From: Methylobacillus methanolivorans
Lineage (GTDB): Bacteria; Pseudomonadota; Gammaproteobacteria; Burkholderiales; Methylophilaceae
Direction of reading: 5' to 3'
Length of the DNA stretch: 64,000 nucleotides
Assembly: GCF_044751345.1 (NCBI RefSeq)
Contig: NZ_JBIWXY010000003.1
Location: 146,511-210,510 of the forward strand
Shown here: in pieces, positions 34,116-43,619 of the stretch
How the letters are laid out: each line of letters opens with the position of its first letter
Numbering within the stretch: the stretch's first letter is position 1
Position numbers and translations under genes: made by a program
The notes under the pieces: generated by a model
The model's database searches: none
What the model saw: only the letters and a program-made list of their open reading frames with translations
Told to the model about the DNA's origin: nothing

Positions 34116-34991
34116 TTAAATAGGGTCAGGCTGGAAACGCATGGAAAGATCAACAGCGTGGACATGCTTGGTCAGGCCGCCAATGGAAATACGGTCAACG
34201 CCGGTCAGTGCAATTTCCCTGACGTTATCTAGTTCGATGCCGCCCGAGGCTTCCAGGATGGCTTGGCCATTGGTCAATTGCACGGCTTCCTTCAATTGAG
34301 ATGTCTCGAAATTATCCAGCAGGATGAGTGTGGCACCTGCATCTAATGCGATACGCAGCTGCTCCAGTGTTTCCACTTCAATCTGGATAGGCACATCGGC
34401 ATTGAGTGCTCGGGCATTCTGCAATACTGCTTCAATGCTTCCTGCTGCGGCGATGTGGTTTTCCTTGATCAGGATACCGTCATAAAGCCCGATGCGCTGA
34501 TTCATACCACCGCCGACACGCACGGCATATTTTTGCGCCAACCTTAATCCAGGCAAGGTCTTGCGCGTGTCGAGGATATGCGATCGTGTACCTGCAATTG
34601 CATCCACATAACGGCGTGTCGCTGTGGCAGTGGCGGAAAGAGTTTGCAGGAAGTTGAGCGCGCAGCGCTCGGCGGTCAATAATGCGCGGGCAGGCCCGGA
34701 TAGTTGGCACAAGATGGTGTTGGGAGCCACTTTGTCACCTTCCTGTACTTGCCATTCAATGGCGATGTCCTTGGAAATGTGCCTGAAGGCTTCTGTGGCC
34801 CATGGGATGCCACAAATCACGGCATGGTCACGACAAAGTATAGAGGCAGTTGCCGCTTGCCCTACGGGAATCAACTGGGCTGTGAGATCGCCGCTGGCGA
34901 TGTCTTCGTCAAGCGCCTGCATGACATCATGCTGGATAATGTGATGCAGGCGGGGAAGTTCGTGCTGGAGTGTCGTATGCATGGCAACCAT
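34116..34991 (-). CDS. nadC: Nicotinate-nucleotide pyrophosphorylase (quinolinate phosphoribosyltransferase)
   Basis: Enzyme of de novo NAD synthesis that turns quinolinate and PRPP into nicotinate mononucleotide. RTALNFLQ-like (here RCALNFLQTLSATAT), the quinolinate-binding DTRKTLPGLRLAQKYAV, GLYDGILIKENH and the C-terminal ISIGGLTKHV are present. The start is uncertain: ATG 34991 is 11 bases from AGGAGG, while ATG 34982 gives a more family-like N-terminus but is 20 bases away; a 22-bp palindrome covers this spot. nadA and nadB are not in the window. Confidence 0.93.
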   Translation of the reverse strand: MVAMHTTLQHELPRLHHIIQHDVMQALDEDIASGDLTAQLIPVGQAATASILCRDHAVICGIPWATEAFRHISKDIAIEWQVQEGDKVAPNTILCQLSGPARALLTAERCALNFLQTLSATATATRRYVDAIAGTRSHILDTRKTLPGLRLAQKYAVRVGGGMNQRIGLYDGILIKENHIAAAGSIEAVLQNARALNADVPIQIEVETLEQLRIALDAGATLILLDNFETSQLKEAVQLTNGQAILEASGGIELDNVREIALTGVDRISIGGLTKHVHAVDLSMRFQPDPI

Positions 34992-35004
34992 TATAATGGT
35001 TGCC
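34983..35004. promoter_or_regulatory. Perfect 22-bp palindrome over the nadC translation start
   Basis: GGCAACCATT-AT-AATGGTTGCC reads identically on both strands. It overlaps the end of the AGGAGG ribosome-binding site, contains a TATAAT -10-like core, includes one candidate ATG and stops just before the other. It may be an operator for an NAD regulator or an RNA stem that sets the translation start. Confidence 0.6.
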
Positions 35005-35029
35005 TCCTGCCACACGGAATACTTGTGGC

Positions 35030-36622
35030 TTAAGCGCCTGCCAACTGCTGCAAATCTGTGCGGTGGGCGCTGCTAGGCAACTTGAAGTGTGTCACGGTTT
35101 TCACTAGATCTTGCGCCTTGTCATTCATGCTGCTGGCTGTGGCTGCAATTTGTTCCACCAGGGCGGCATTCTGCTGGGTGACCTCATCCATTTGCGAGAC
35201 CGCTTGGCTGACCTGGCTCGCTCCCTGGGCTTGCTCGCTGCTTGCCGTGCTGATTTCGCTAACCAGGCTGGTCACGCGCTGAATGGCCTGATCAATCTTG
35301 CTCATGGTGGCTCCAGCCTCGGACATCTGCTCAGAGCCCTTCTTGACGCGAATGACACTGCCATCAATGAGTGACTTGATTTGTTTGGCAGCCTCTGCTG
35401 ACCTGCCAGCAAGATTGCGAACTTCACTCGCAACCACGGCAAAGCCTCGCCCTTGCTCGCCAGCACGTGCTGCCTCAACAGCGGCATTGAGGGCCAGAAT
35501 GTTGGTTTGGAAGGCAATGCCATCAATCACAGAGATGATGTTGGCGATCTGGCGTGAACTTTCATCAATATCCTGCATGGTGGCAATCAATTGTTGCATG
35601 GCTTCCCTGCCGCTCTGGGCGATGGTTGCTGCATCATTGGCCAAGGCATTGGCTTGATTGGCACTGTCGGAGTTTTGTTGAATGGTTGTGGTGAGCTCCT
35701 CCATGGATGAGGCGGTTTCCTCCAGGGCGCTGGCTTGTTCCTCTGTACGCGATGAGAGGTCAATATTACCTCGGGCGATTTGGGCAGAAGCCGCGGCTAC
35801 CCCATGTGCACTTTGATAGACCTGATCTACCACGGTAATCAGGCTGTCCTGCATGGTGCGTAATTGTGCCATTAGGCTGGATTGGTCGTTGTGCTTTAGC
35901 GCAATCGGGGTTGTCAGGTCGCCTGCTGCCACATGTTTCGCCATCTCGGCAGCAATGGCTGGTTCAGTTCCCAGTGCATCGGTAATGCTGGTGGTGATGT
36001 AGTAACCGCTAATGGTTGCGCCGGTCAGGCATAAGCCAATCAGGCTCAGGATAATCACCAGGTTATATTGATAAGAGGTATGGCTTTCCTGATATTGTTG
36101 TTGTGTTTCGGATAGTTGCAGTTCAATCAGTTTGCCAAGGATGTGTTGCAATGGGTCAAGGGCAGCGTACATTTCATTGGCGGCAAAGTCTCTCAAGCCG
36201 GGCATGTTGTTTGTGTGCATGAGTTGCAGAAGCTGTGTGGTAGCTATGTCTGCACGCTGGCGTATATTCTCGAAAGCCTGTACTAATTCCTTTTCTTCTC
36301 CCACCAGATAAGTGGCGAGATATGCTGCCCATTGCTCCTGAATGGTTTGCTTGGCTTGGGTAATCGATTCAGCCCCTTGTTGTGCCGATAGGTTGCCGTC
36401 CCTCACCTTGTGGGCGGTGTCGACAATCTGGACAGCATATGCGTCGGATACCAGTTTGATCTGTTTGAGCGGCGTTACCCGATTTTGGTATACCGCATCC
36501 AATCCCTCTTTTTCCACATGCATGCCATATAGGCCGATGACGCCAATGACGGTAATGCATAAGCACAAGCCCAAGAGTAGTGCGAGCATCTTGGTGGAAA
36601 TTTTCAGGGTGCCTAGTTTCAT
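35030..36622 (-). CDS. Methyl-accepting chemotaxis protein
   Basis: 530-residue chemoreceptor. It has one membrane helix at about 12-34, a periplasmic four-helix-bundle sensor (about 35-190), a second membrane helix (about 192-213), a HAMP domain, and a long cytoplasmic coiled coil with the conserved hairpin tip AFQTNILALNAAVEAARAGE and VVASEVRNLAGRSAEAAKQI. It signals to CheA/CheW, none of which are here. The ligand is unknown. No C-terminal NWETF-type tether is seen. The ATG at 36622 sits six bases from GAGGAG; another ATG precedes it directly. No sigma-28 promoter match was found by eye in the 260 bases upstream, which hold no gene. Confidence 0.93.
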   Translation of the reverse strand: MKLGTLKISTKMLALLLGLCLCITVIGVIGLYGMHVEKEGLDAVYQNRVTPLKQIKLVSDAYAVQIVDTAHKVRDGNLSAQQGAESITQAKQTIQEQWAAYLATYLVGEEKELVQAFENIRQRADIATTQLLQLMHTNNMPGLRDFAANEMYAALDPLQHILGKLIELQLSETQQQYQESHTSYQYNLVIILSLIGLCLTGATISGYYITTSITDALGTEPAIAAEMAKHVAAGDLTTPIALKHNDQSSLMAQLRTMQDSLITVVDQVYQSAHGVAAASAQIARGNIDLSSRTEEQASALEETASSMEELTTTIQQNSDSANQANALANDAATIAQSGREAMQQLIATMQDIDESSRQIANIISVIDGIAFQTNILALNAAVEAARAGEQGRGFAVVASEVRNLAGRSAEAAKQIKSLIDGSVIRVKKGSEQMSEAGATMSKIDQAIQRVTSLVSEISTASSEQAQGASQVSQAVSQMDEVTQQNAALVEQIAATASSMNDKAQDLVKTVTHFKLPSSAHRTDLQQLAGA

Positions 36623-36885
36623 CATGTCTCCTCTCGTCTATGAAGGTAGTAATTTGCTTTTTTACTATGTTTGCTTATTTAACGGGGAGGTTGATTGATT
36701 CTTTAATCCTGCGTAAAGATTTGGCCGCGATCTTATTGCTATTTACATACGGTATCGTTGCGACAAATATGAGCATCATGCTCATGTCAGTTGGAAAAAT
36801 CCTGACTTGAAAGATAACAACAGGCATCATTCACTGAAGATGATTACACTATAATGATTTCACCCCTTTAACGTAAAAGCCCCCG

Positions 36886-37494
36886 ATGAAACTCCTATAC
36901 TCGAATACCAGCCCTTATGCGCGTAAGGTGCGTGTAGTGGCTGCAGAAAAGCGCATTGAAGTGAACATGGTGCAGGTTGTGCTGGCTGACCCGGATTGTC
37001 CGGTGAATGACCATAATCCCTTGGGGAAGATACCAGTCCTGATCTTGCCGGATGGTGACAGCCTCTATGATTCACGCGTGATTGTGGAGTATCTTGATCA
37101 TCGTACGCCGGTATCTCACTTGATTCCGCAAGACCATACCGCCAAGATTGCAGTGCGCCGCTGGGAAGCTCTGGCTGATGGGGTGACAGATGCGGCTGTG
37201 GCTGCGGTGATGGAAGGGCGTCGTGCGGAAAATGCGCAGGATCCTGCGGTGATTGCTAAGCAATTGGGCAAGGTAGAGCGCGGCCTGCAAACTCTGAATG
37301 ATGATCTGGAAAAGAAGAAGTGGTGTGTGCAGGATAACTTTAGCTTGGCTGATATTGCCGTAGGCTGCATGCTGGGCTACCTAGAGTTGCGTTATCAGCA
37401 GCTAGACTGGAAGCAACAGTACCCCAATCTTGCCAAGCATTACGCCGCGATGATGAAGCGGGCGTCCTTCAAGGATACGGCTCCCGTTCTTTAA
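36886..37494 (+). CDS. Glutathione S-transferase family protein
   Basis: 202 residues. An N-terminal thioredoxin-like domain with NTSPYARKVRVVAAEK at its start and GKIPVLILPDG ... YDSRVIVEYLDHR (the glutathione-gamma-glutamyl site is the DS of YDSRVI) precedes a C-terminal helical domain. It resembles the YibF branch. The catalytic residue would be Ser9. Substrate unknown. It diverges from the chemoreceptor and converges with mnmA. Confidence 0.88.
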   Translation: MKLLYSNTSPYARKVRVVAAEKRIEVNMVQVVLADPDCPVNDHNPLGKIPVLILPDGDSLYDSRVIVEYLDHRTPVSHLIPQDHTAKIAVRRWEALADGVTDAAVAAVMEGRRAENAQDPAVIAKQLGKVERGLQTLNDDLEKKKWCVQDNFSLADIAVGCMLGYLELRYQQLDWKQQYPNLAKHYAAMMKRASFKDTAPVL

Positions 37495-37517
37495 TACACG
37501 AGAGCCGTTCCAGAGTG

Positions 37518-38600
37518 TTACAGTGATGAGGTGATGATGCCGCCGCCCAAGCAGACGTTGCTTTCATACACAACAACGGATTGGCCTGCGGTAATCGCCC
37601 ATTGCTTGTGGCCAAAGCGAATCTCGGCGCGATCGCCTTGCAGGCTGTCGATTTCGCAGGGGGCATCTGGTTGGCGATAGCGTGTCTTGGCGGCATAGAC
37701 CCAGTGGGTTTTGGGTTCTTCGTCAGCAATCCAGTGCAGGTTGTTAGCCACTAAGCCGTCATTGAGCAGTAAGGGGTGTTCATGGCCTTGCACCACAATC
37801 AATACGTTGCGCGCCATATCCTTGCCTGCCACAAACCATGGTTTGCCATTGCTTTCACGCGAGCCGCCAATACCCAGCCCCTGGCGTTGTCCCATGGTGT
37901 AATACATCAGGCCGTTATGCTGGCCAACCACTTTGCCTTCTGGCGTTTGTATCTCGCCCGGCGTGCGTGGTAAGTAGCGGCTGAGAAACTCCTGGAAAGG
38001 CCGCTCGCCGATAAAGCAGATGCCAGTGGAATCTTTTTTCTCGCTGGTGGGCAGGCCGGCCTTACGGGCGATGTCACGAATTTCGCGCTTCAACAGATGG
38101 CCAAGTGGAAACAGGGTTTTCGATAGCTGTGCCTGGTTGAGGCGGTGCAGGAAATAGCTTTGATCCTTGGTGCCGTCATCGGCCTTCATCAATTGGAACA
38201 GGCCGTTTTTCTCACGCACCTGGGCGTAGTGGCCGGTAGCCATGAGGTCGCCGCCCAGCGCCATGGCGTGGTCGAGGAAAGCCTTGAACTTGATCTCGGA
38301 GTTGCAGAGGATATCTGGGTTAGGCGTGCGGCCAGCGCTGTATTCCTCCAGGAAATTGGCAAATACGCGCTCTTTATATTCCTTGCTGAAGTTGACAGCT
38401 TCCAGCTCAATATCTAGCTTGTCCGCGACAGCCGCAGCATCAATCAAATCCTGCTTAGCTGGGCAATATTCGTCAGTATCGTCATCCTCCCAGTTTTTCA
38501 TGAACAGGCCGGTGACTTCATAGCCTTGTTCTTTGAGCAAGAGTGCGGCGACGGAGGAGTCGACACCTCCTGACATGCCGACGATGACTTTTTTCTTCAT
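37518..38600 (-). CDS. mnmA: tRNA-specific 2-thiouridylase MnmA
   Basis: 360-residue enzyme that thiolates U34 in tRNA-Lys, -Glu and -Gln. It has the PP-loop SGGVDSSVAALLL at residues 9-21. The two catalytic cysteines are in DILCNSEIKF (near 102) and GICFIGERPF (near 199), at the E. coli numbers. Sulfur would come via IscS-TusA-TusBCDE. The NUDIX gene upstream, 27 bases away, reproduces the enterobacterial nudJ-mnmA pair. Confidence 0.97.
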   Translation of the reverse strand: MKKKVIVGMSGGVDSSVAALLLKEQGYEVTGLFMKNWEDDDTDEYCPAKQDLIDAAAVADKLDIELEAVNFSKEYKERVFANFLEEYSAGRTPNPDILCNSEIKFKAFLDHAMALGGDLMATGHYAQVREKNGLFQLMKADDGTKDQSYFLHRLNQAQLSKTLFPLGHLLKREIRDIARKAGLPTSEKKDSTGICFIGERPFQEFLSRYLPRTPGEIQTPEGKVVGQHNGLMYYTMGQRQGLGIGGSRESNGKPWFVAGKDMARNVLIVVQGHEHPLLLNDGLVANNLHWIADEEPKTHWVYAAKTRYRQPDAPCEIDSLQGDRAEIRFGHKQWAITAGQSVVVYESNVCLGGGIITSSL

Positions 38601-38627
38601 GATGCGTGTTCTATCTAGGTAGTAATA

Positions 38628-39071
38628 CTATAAATGGGTAATCACGTTGAGCGGGAAATGCTGCCCCGCCAGATAGTGCTCAACGCAGGTGAGCACTTGC
38701 GGACTACGGTGTTGGGCCTGGGTGGCACGGACTTCATCTGCCGTCATCCAAAGGGCGCGAATAATGCCGTCATCCAGCGCCAAGTCCGCCTGATGATCGT
38801 CCACCTGGCCGATAAAGGCAAATCGCAGGTAGGTAATGTCCTTGAGCGGATGGCGCCAATGGTAAATGCCTAGCAGGCTTTGCGGGGTAAAACGATAAGC
38901 GGTTTCCTCGCGTGCTTCCCTGACGGCTGCCTCCAGCAGGCTTTCGCCATTTTCCACATGTCCGGCAGGCTGGTTGAGGCGTATACCGTCTGCGGTTTCT
39001 TCTTCCACCAGGAGAAAGCGGCCTTGCTGCTCGACAATGGCAGCAACAGTGGTATGGGGTTTCCAGATCAT
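38628..39071 (-). CDS. nudJ: Nudix hydrolase NudJ-like
   Basis: 147 residues with a Nudix box starting GHVENGESLLEAAVREAREETAY (given here only in part: G at about 38, REAREE at about 51-56). The N-terminus WKPHTTVAAIVEQQG and NQPAGH match NudJ, a phosphatase of thiamine-precursor and nucleoside di/triphosphates in E. coli. I chose the ATG at 39071 for the family N-terminus; one at 39083 is possible. It precedes mnmA on the same strand, as in enterobacteria. Confidence 0.88.
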   Translation of the reverse strand: MIWKPHTTVAAIVEQQGRFLLVEEETADGIRLNQPAGHVENGESLLEAAVREAREETAYRFTPQSLLGIYHWRHPLKDITYLRFAFIGQVDDHQADLALDDGIIRALWMTADEVRATQAQHRSPQVLTCVEHYLAGQHFPLNVITHL

Positions 39072-39247
39072 GGGTTTGTGCACCAGCTAAGCGGGTGTTT
39101 TTTCACCCAGCAATCGTAAACCCATAATTTTACAGCGGGATTGCCTGTGAAGCCAGCGCAGGTGTTATCAGCTGGGGGTAACTTGTTTGGTGCGGCCTGG
39201 GCCGATCAGGTACTATCCGCCCAATACCAATAGGCATAGACACCAAC

Positions 39248-39826
39248 ATGACACGTATTTATCTGGCTTCTCGCTCACCACGGCGCGCAGAATTATTGCA
39301 GCAAATCGGCGTGGACTTTGTCGTCATTCCTTCCGATATAGACGAGTCTGTATATAATGCAGAACCAGCTGCCGATTATGTGTTACGACTGGCTCAAGAA
39401 AAAGCGCAGGCTTGCGCTGCTGGGCTGGAAGTGCTGGATATGCCGATATTGGCAGCAGATACGACGGTGTGCGTGGAAGGCGTGATTCTGGGCAAGCCTG
39501 AGCATGATGATGAGGCCTATGCCATGTTGTCTTCCATGTCTGGAGGCTGGCATGAAGTGCATACCGCAATCGCACTGGCGAGTACACATGGTATGCAGGT
39601 GGCGCTTTCAACCACGCGCGTCAAGATGATGGCACTGAGCCACGAAGTGATCATGGCCTACGTGGCGAGCGGGGAACCCCGGGATAAAGCTGGTGCCTAT
39701 GGCATACAAGGCCTGGGTGGCACCTTGATTGAGCGAATTGAGGGCAGCTACTCGGGTGTGATGGGGCTGCCGTTGTATGAAACGGCCAGCTTGTTGAGGA
39801 ATTGCGGCTTTACCATACCTGGCTAG
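39248..39826 (+). CDS. maf: Maf family nucleoside-triphosphate pyrophosphatase (YhdE type)
   Basis: 192-residue Maf protein. The phosphate-binding SRSPRRAELLQQIG at the N-terminus, the catalytic Asp in LAADTTVCVEG, and KAGAYGIQGLGG are intact; these are the motifs of dTTP/UTP pyrophosphatases that clear modified nucleotides. It lies directly before rng, an order common in Proteobacteria (maf-rng). Confidence 0.93.
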   Translation: MTRIYLASRSPRRAELLQQIGVDFVVIPSDIDESVYNAEPAADYVLRLAQEKAQACAAGLEVLDMPILAADTTVCVEGVILGKPEHDDEAYAMLSSMSGGWHEVHTAIALASTHGMQVALSTTRVKMMALSHEVIMAYVASGEPRDKAGAYGIQGLGGTLIERIEGSYSGVMGLPLYETASLLRNCGFTIPG

Positions 39827-39892
39827 GTGATTGGTTGCGATGCCAGTCTATATGTTGCGATTTGGAAATTAAAAAGCAAAATAAAAAACGTC

Positions 39893-41344
39893 ATGAGTGA
39901 AGAAATACTGATCAATGTCACCCCACAAGAAACGCGCGTCGCGATTGTCGAACAGGGTGTCTTGCAAGAGCTGCATGTAGAGCGTGCTACTTCGCTGGGG
40001 CTAGTGGGCAATATCTATCGCGGCAAGGTGTGCCGTGTGTTGCCGGGCATGCAATCAGCCTTTGTCGAGATCGGCCTGCAACGCGCGGCTTTTCTACATG
40101 TGGCGGATATCCTGGAGTGCTGTAGTCCGGAAAAGGAAAAAGCTATCCAGGAGGTACTGCACGAAGGCCAGCCTATTATGGTGCAGGTGATCAAGGAACC
40201 GATAGGTACCAAGGGCGCGCGCCTTACCACGCAGATCAGTATTGCCGGTCGCTTTCTTGTCTATCTGCCGCAACAGCAGCATATAGGCGTGTCACAACGT
40301 ATCGAGGATGAGGCCGAGCGCGAGTTGCTGCGTGAGCGCCTGTTGCGCCTGCTGCCGGAAAAGCGCGAGGGCGGCTATATTATCCGTACCATGTCGGAAG
40401 CGGCTACCGATGAAGAGCTGCTGGCGGATATTGATTACCTGCAAAAGGTTTGGAGCAATATTCAGGCAGCCAGCCATGGCGCTGCCGATCGTTCCTTGGT
40501 ATTTCAGGATCTCGATTTGCCCATGCGCGTGTTGCGAGATGTGGTGAATGACGAAATACATCGCATCCTGGTCGACTCGCGTGAGACTTACCAAAAGCTG
40601 CTGGATTTCGCCAGCCATTACGCGGTAGGCGCGGTAAAGCGGATTGAGCATTATCAAGGTGCGCGTCCGTTGTTCGATATGTACAACGTCGAGCATGAAA
40701 TCAACAAGGCCATGTCGCGCAAGGTGGAGCTTAAATCAGGTGGTTACCTGATTTTTGACCAGACCGAAGCGCTGACCACCGTGGATGTGAACACGGGTGG
40801 CTTTGTTACTGGTCGTAGCCTTTCCGATACCATCTTCAAGACCAATCTAGAGGCTGCACAATGCATTGCGCGGCAACTGCGTGTGCGCAATCTTGGTGGC
40901 ATCATCATTATCGACTTCATTGATATGGATGAAGAGGAACAGCAAAGTGCTGTGCTGACCGAGCTGAAAAAAGCCGTGGTCAAGGACAGGGCACGCACTG
41001 GTGTCAATGGCTTCTCGACACTGGGCTTGGTGGAGATGACGCGCAAGCGCACGCGTGAAAGCCTGGCGCATCTGCTTTGTGAGCCTTGCCCATCTTGCAA
41101 GGGGCGCGGTGAAGTGAAAACCGCCCAAACGGTTTGCTATGAAATCTTCCGCGAGCTTTTGCGCAACGCCAAGCAATTCACCGCGCGTGAGTTCCGCATC
41201 CTCGCAGCCCCCAAGGTGATCGACCTGTTGCTGGATGAAGAGGCGCAGAGCTTAGCCAATCTTTCCGATTTTATTGGCAAGCCGATTTCCCTGCAGTCAG
41301 AAACCCACTACGCGCAGGAAACCTACGATATTGTTTTGATGTAG
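39893..41344 (+). CDS. rng: Ribonuclease G
   Basis: 483-residue endoribonuclease that matures the 5' end of 16S rRNA. An N-terminal S1 domain (about 35-120, GNIYRGKVCRVLPGMQSAFV) is followed by the RNase E/G core with catalytic aspartates in TTVDVNTGGFVTG and IIIIDFIDMDEE. The zinc-link cysteines are in CEPCPSCKGRG near residue 405, used for dimer/tetramer formation. It lacks the long acidic C-terminal scaffold of RNase E. The start ATG at 39893 gives MSEEILINVTPQETRVA, the RNase G start; the in-frame extension to 39827 is not family-like. Confidence 0.96.
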   Translation: MSEEILINVTPQETRVAIVEQGVLQELHVERATSLGLVGNIYRGKVCRVLPGMQSAFVEIGLQRAAFLHVADILECCSPEKEKAIQEVLHEGQPIMVQVIKEPIGTKGARLTTQISIAGRFLVYLPQQQHIGVSQRIEDEAERELLRERLLRLLPEKREGGYIIRTMSEAATDEELLADIDYLQKVWSNIQAASHGAADRSLVFQDLDLPMRVLRDVVNDEIHRILVDSRETYQKLLDFASHYAVGAVKRIEHYQGARPLFDMYNVEHEINKAMSRKVELKSGGYLIFDQTEALTTVDVNTGGFVTGRSLSDTIFKTNLEAAQCIARQLRVRNLGGIIIIDFIDMDEEEQQSAVLTELKKAVVKDRARTGVNGFSTLGLVEMTRKRTRESLAHLLCEPCPSCKGRGEVKTAQTVCYEIFRELLRNAKQFTAREFRILAAPKVIDLLLDEEAQSLANLSDFIGKPISLQSETHYAQETYDIVLM

Positions 41345-41360
41345 GCCTGACGAGAGTGAC

Positions 41361-41390
41361 AAAAAAACCGACGATATCGTCGGTTTTTTT
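41361..41390. terminator. Bidirectional terminator, 30-bp perfect palindrome
   Basis: A7-CCGACGAT-ATCGTCGG-T7 reads the same on both strands and separates rng (plus) from yggT (minus). Confidence 0.93.
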
Positions 41391-41416
41391 ATGTGTGCTA
41401 GTTGCTTACCTTTTGC

Positions 41417-41992
41417 CTAGAACAAGCGTAATAGCTGCATTTCAGTGGGCGTGATCACCACAATCAGAATCAATTCAGCCAGGATGAATACAACCAGTGG
41501 CGTAAGGTCAAAGCCGCCCGCGGTGGGGATGCGGTTACGCAGAGGCTTTAGTACTGGACGGGTCAGTGCATCCAGCACTGGCGTGAGGATGGTATAAGGG
41601 TTGACCCAGCTCAGGATGGCTTGCAAAAAGACCGCGTAGAGAAAAATATAAATACTCAGCTTGAGTAGGCCGACAAAAGCCAGCCCCAGCAAGGCGATCC
41701 AGATAGTGTTGTCGGCCACCAGGAGCGGATAGTTGCTGATCAGTTTCGAGCCAGTCTGTAACAGAAACTGAGTAATGAAAGCAAGCAGCAAGGTGGAAGT
41801 ATCCACGCCCGCAATACCAGGGATAAAGCGACGCATGGGTTTTACGGCAAAATTGGTGATGGCGACTATGGCCTGGGACACCGGGTTTTGAAACGGTGCA
41901 CGCGTGAGCTGCAAGTAAAAGCGCAGCAACAAGGCCAAGGTAAATAATCCCAGGATGGTATGCAGCAGGAACTGCAAGGCGTTATTGATCAT
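41417..41992 (-). CDS. yggT: YggT family integral membrane protein
   Basis: 191 residues with four hydrophobic segments arranged as two YGGT repeats; each contains the pattern of a helix followed by an Asn-Pro or Arg-Pro turn (QNPVSQAIVAITNFAVKP and VNPYTILTPVLDALTRP). The family is linked to osmotic shock resistance and cell division or positioning in various bacteria; the precise role here is unknown. It follows proC by 33 bases; yggS-proC-yggT is a common order. Confidence 0.88.
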   Translation of the reverse strand: MINNALQFLLHTILGLFTLALLLRFYLQLTRAPFQNPVSQAIVAITNFAVKPMRRFIPGIAGVDTSTLLLAFITQFLLQTGSKLISNYPLLVADNTIWIALLGLAFVGLLKLSIYIFLYAVFLQAILSWVNPYTILTPVLDALTRPVLKPLRNRIPTAGGFDLTPLVVFILAELILIVVITPTEMQLLRLF

Positions 41993-42025
41993 GCAGGCTC
42001 CTGGCAGAAAATGGTGAATGGCATG

Positions 42026-42838
42026 TTAGTCTTTTCCTAATTGTTCGCCCAGCTCGCGTGCGCGTTCAGCTGCAGCGTGTGCGGCCTGGATAATGGCTGG
42101 CTTGATGTCGGCTTGCTCCATGGAGAGGATGGCGCGCTCGGTGGTGCCACCTTTCGATGTAACTTGGGCGCGCAAGGTCGCGGCTGGAATGTCGGCCTGG
42201 CTGGCAGCCAGTTGGCTGGCGCCAAGAAATGTTTGCAAGCTCAGGGTGCGTGCCTGATCAGCGTCAAAACCCAGGTCAAGCGCAGCTTGCTCCAGTGCCT
42301 CGATGAAGTAAAACACATAGGCTGGGCCGCTGCCTGAAATGGCCGTGATTGCATCAATCTTGCTTTCGTCATCTACCCATAAGGTACTGCCTGCCGCAGA
42401 GAGTAATTGGTCGGCTTGTTCGCGTTGCTCGATGGAAACGCCCTCAGCAGCATAGAGGCCGGATACGCCGGCCTGGATTTGTGCTGGCGTGTTGGGCATG
42501 ACGCGGACGATAGCGTTGTAGCCATTCAGCCAGCGGCTGAGCGCAGCGCAGGTGATGCCGGCGGCGATTGAGACGACGAGCTGCTCGGTGAGGAAGCTGG
42601 CGAGGAAGATCGCTAGGTCGCGCAGTTGCTGTGGTTTGACCGCCAGTACGATGATGTCGGAGTTAGCAACGCTGGGCAGGTGCTCCGTGGCATGCACGCC
42701 AAATTCGTTGGTTAATTCTTCACGTTTGGCGGCATCAAGCTCGATGACATTGATGGTGGCCATATTGAAGCCTTTTTGCTTGAGGCCGCCGATAATGGCG
42801 CGGGCCATATTGCCGCCGCCGATAAAGCTGATTTTCAT
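42026..42838 (-). CDS. proC: Pyrroline-5-carboxylate reductase
   Basis: 270-residue NAD(P)H enzyme, last step of proline synthesis. The dinucleotide fold starts FIGGGNMARAIIGGL; the signature near the C-terminus runs from LAASQADIPAATLRAQVTSKGGTT (in part) to LSMEQADI. The start overlaps the yggS stop by four bases (ATGA). Confidence 0.96.
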   Translation of the reverse strand: MKISFIGGGNMARAIIGGLKQKGFNMATINVIELDAAKREELTNEFGVHATEHLPSVANSDIIVLAVKPQQLRDLAIFLASFLTEQLVVSIAAGITCAALSRWLNGYNAIVRVMPNTPAQIQAGVSGLYAAEGVSIEQREQADQLLSAAGSTLWVDDESKIDAITAISGSGPAYVFYFIEALEQAALDLGFDADQARTLSLQTFLGASQLAASQADIPAATLRAQVTSKGGTTERAILSMEQADIKPAIIQAAHAAAERARELGEQLGKD

Positions 42839-43542
42839 GTTGATTGTTCTGTGGTTGGTTTGATCCGGGCGCCGAAAATGGCAGAGCCCACCCTGACTAT
42901 TGTCGCACCCTCTTGAATGGCTGCGGGAAAATCTTCTGACATACCCATGGATAATGTATCCAGCGCATGACCGGCAGATTGCAATTGCTGATAAATCTCG
43001 CGTACTGCGTGAAATTGCGCGCGTTGTTTGGCGGGGTCGTCAGTCGGTGCCGGAATGGCCATTAATCCGCGCAGGCGTAGCCTGGGCAACTGCCTGATGT
43101 GTTCTGCCAGCGCCAATGCTTCTGCGGCGCTAGTGCCGCTCTTGCTATCTTCATCACTGATATTGAGCTGAATGCAGGCCTGTAATGCTGGCAGGCTGGG
43201 GTCACGCGCAGCATTTAGTCGATCGGCGATCTTGCTGCGGTCTATGCTGTGCACCCAGTCGAAATGCTGGGCAATCGGTTGGGTTTTGTTGCTCTGGATC
43301 GGGCCGATGAAGTGCCATGTGATCGCCAAGTCGTTCAGCTCCTGCTGTTTGGCGAGCGCTTCTTGCAGGTAGTTTTCGCCAAATTGACGTTGACCCTCCA
43401 TGAAAAGCTCACGGATAGCGTTAGCGGGATGCGCCTTGCTCACAGCCAGCAGGCTCACGCTATTTGCTTCCCGGCCTGCATCAAGCGCAGCGGCCTCGAT
43501 ACGGGCCTTGATGGCTTGCCAGCGCTTGCCAATTGTGTCCAT
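42835..43542 (-). CDS. yggS: PLP homeostasis protein YggS (PLPBP)
   Basis: 235-residue type III-fold PLP-binding protein. The PLP lysine is in LLAVSKAHPANAIRE near residue 36; FGENYLQEA, HFIGPIQSNK, SIDRSKIADRL and the C-terminal SMGMSEDFPAAIQEGATIVR are family hallmarks. It buffers pyridoxal phosphate and affects amino-acid pools rather than acting as an enzyme. I chose the ATG at 43542 (MDTIGKRWQ), since residues upstream from 43599 are not conserved and run into the pilT promoter region. Confidence 0.93.
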   Translation of the reverse strand: MDTIGKRWQAIKARIEAAALDAGREANSVSLLAVSKAHPANAIRELFMEGQRQFGENYLQEALAKQQELNDLAITWHFIGPIQSNKTQPIAQHFDWVHSIDRSKIADRLNAARDPSLPALQACIQLNISDEDSKSGTSAAEALALAEHIRQLPRLRLRGLMAIPAPTDDPAKQRAQFHAVREIYQQLQSAGHALDTLSMGMSEDFPAAIQEGATIVRVGSAIFGARIKPTTEQST

Positions 43543-43619
43543 AATCCGTTCATCCTTCGTGATTGCAACCATATCCCGGCACGTGCATGGCCGGGTCAAA
43601 ATTATAACAGGAGCCTTTC

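Noticed and set aside
36626..36885. Search for a flagellar sigma-28 promoter before the chemoreceptor
   Set aside because: No match to the TAAA-N15-GCCGATAA pattern was found on the minus strand; only weak partial matches.
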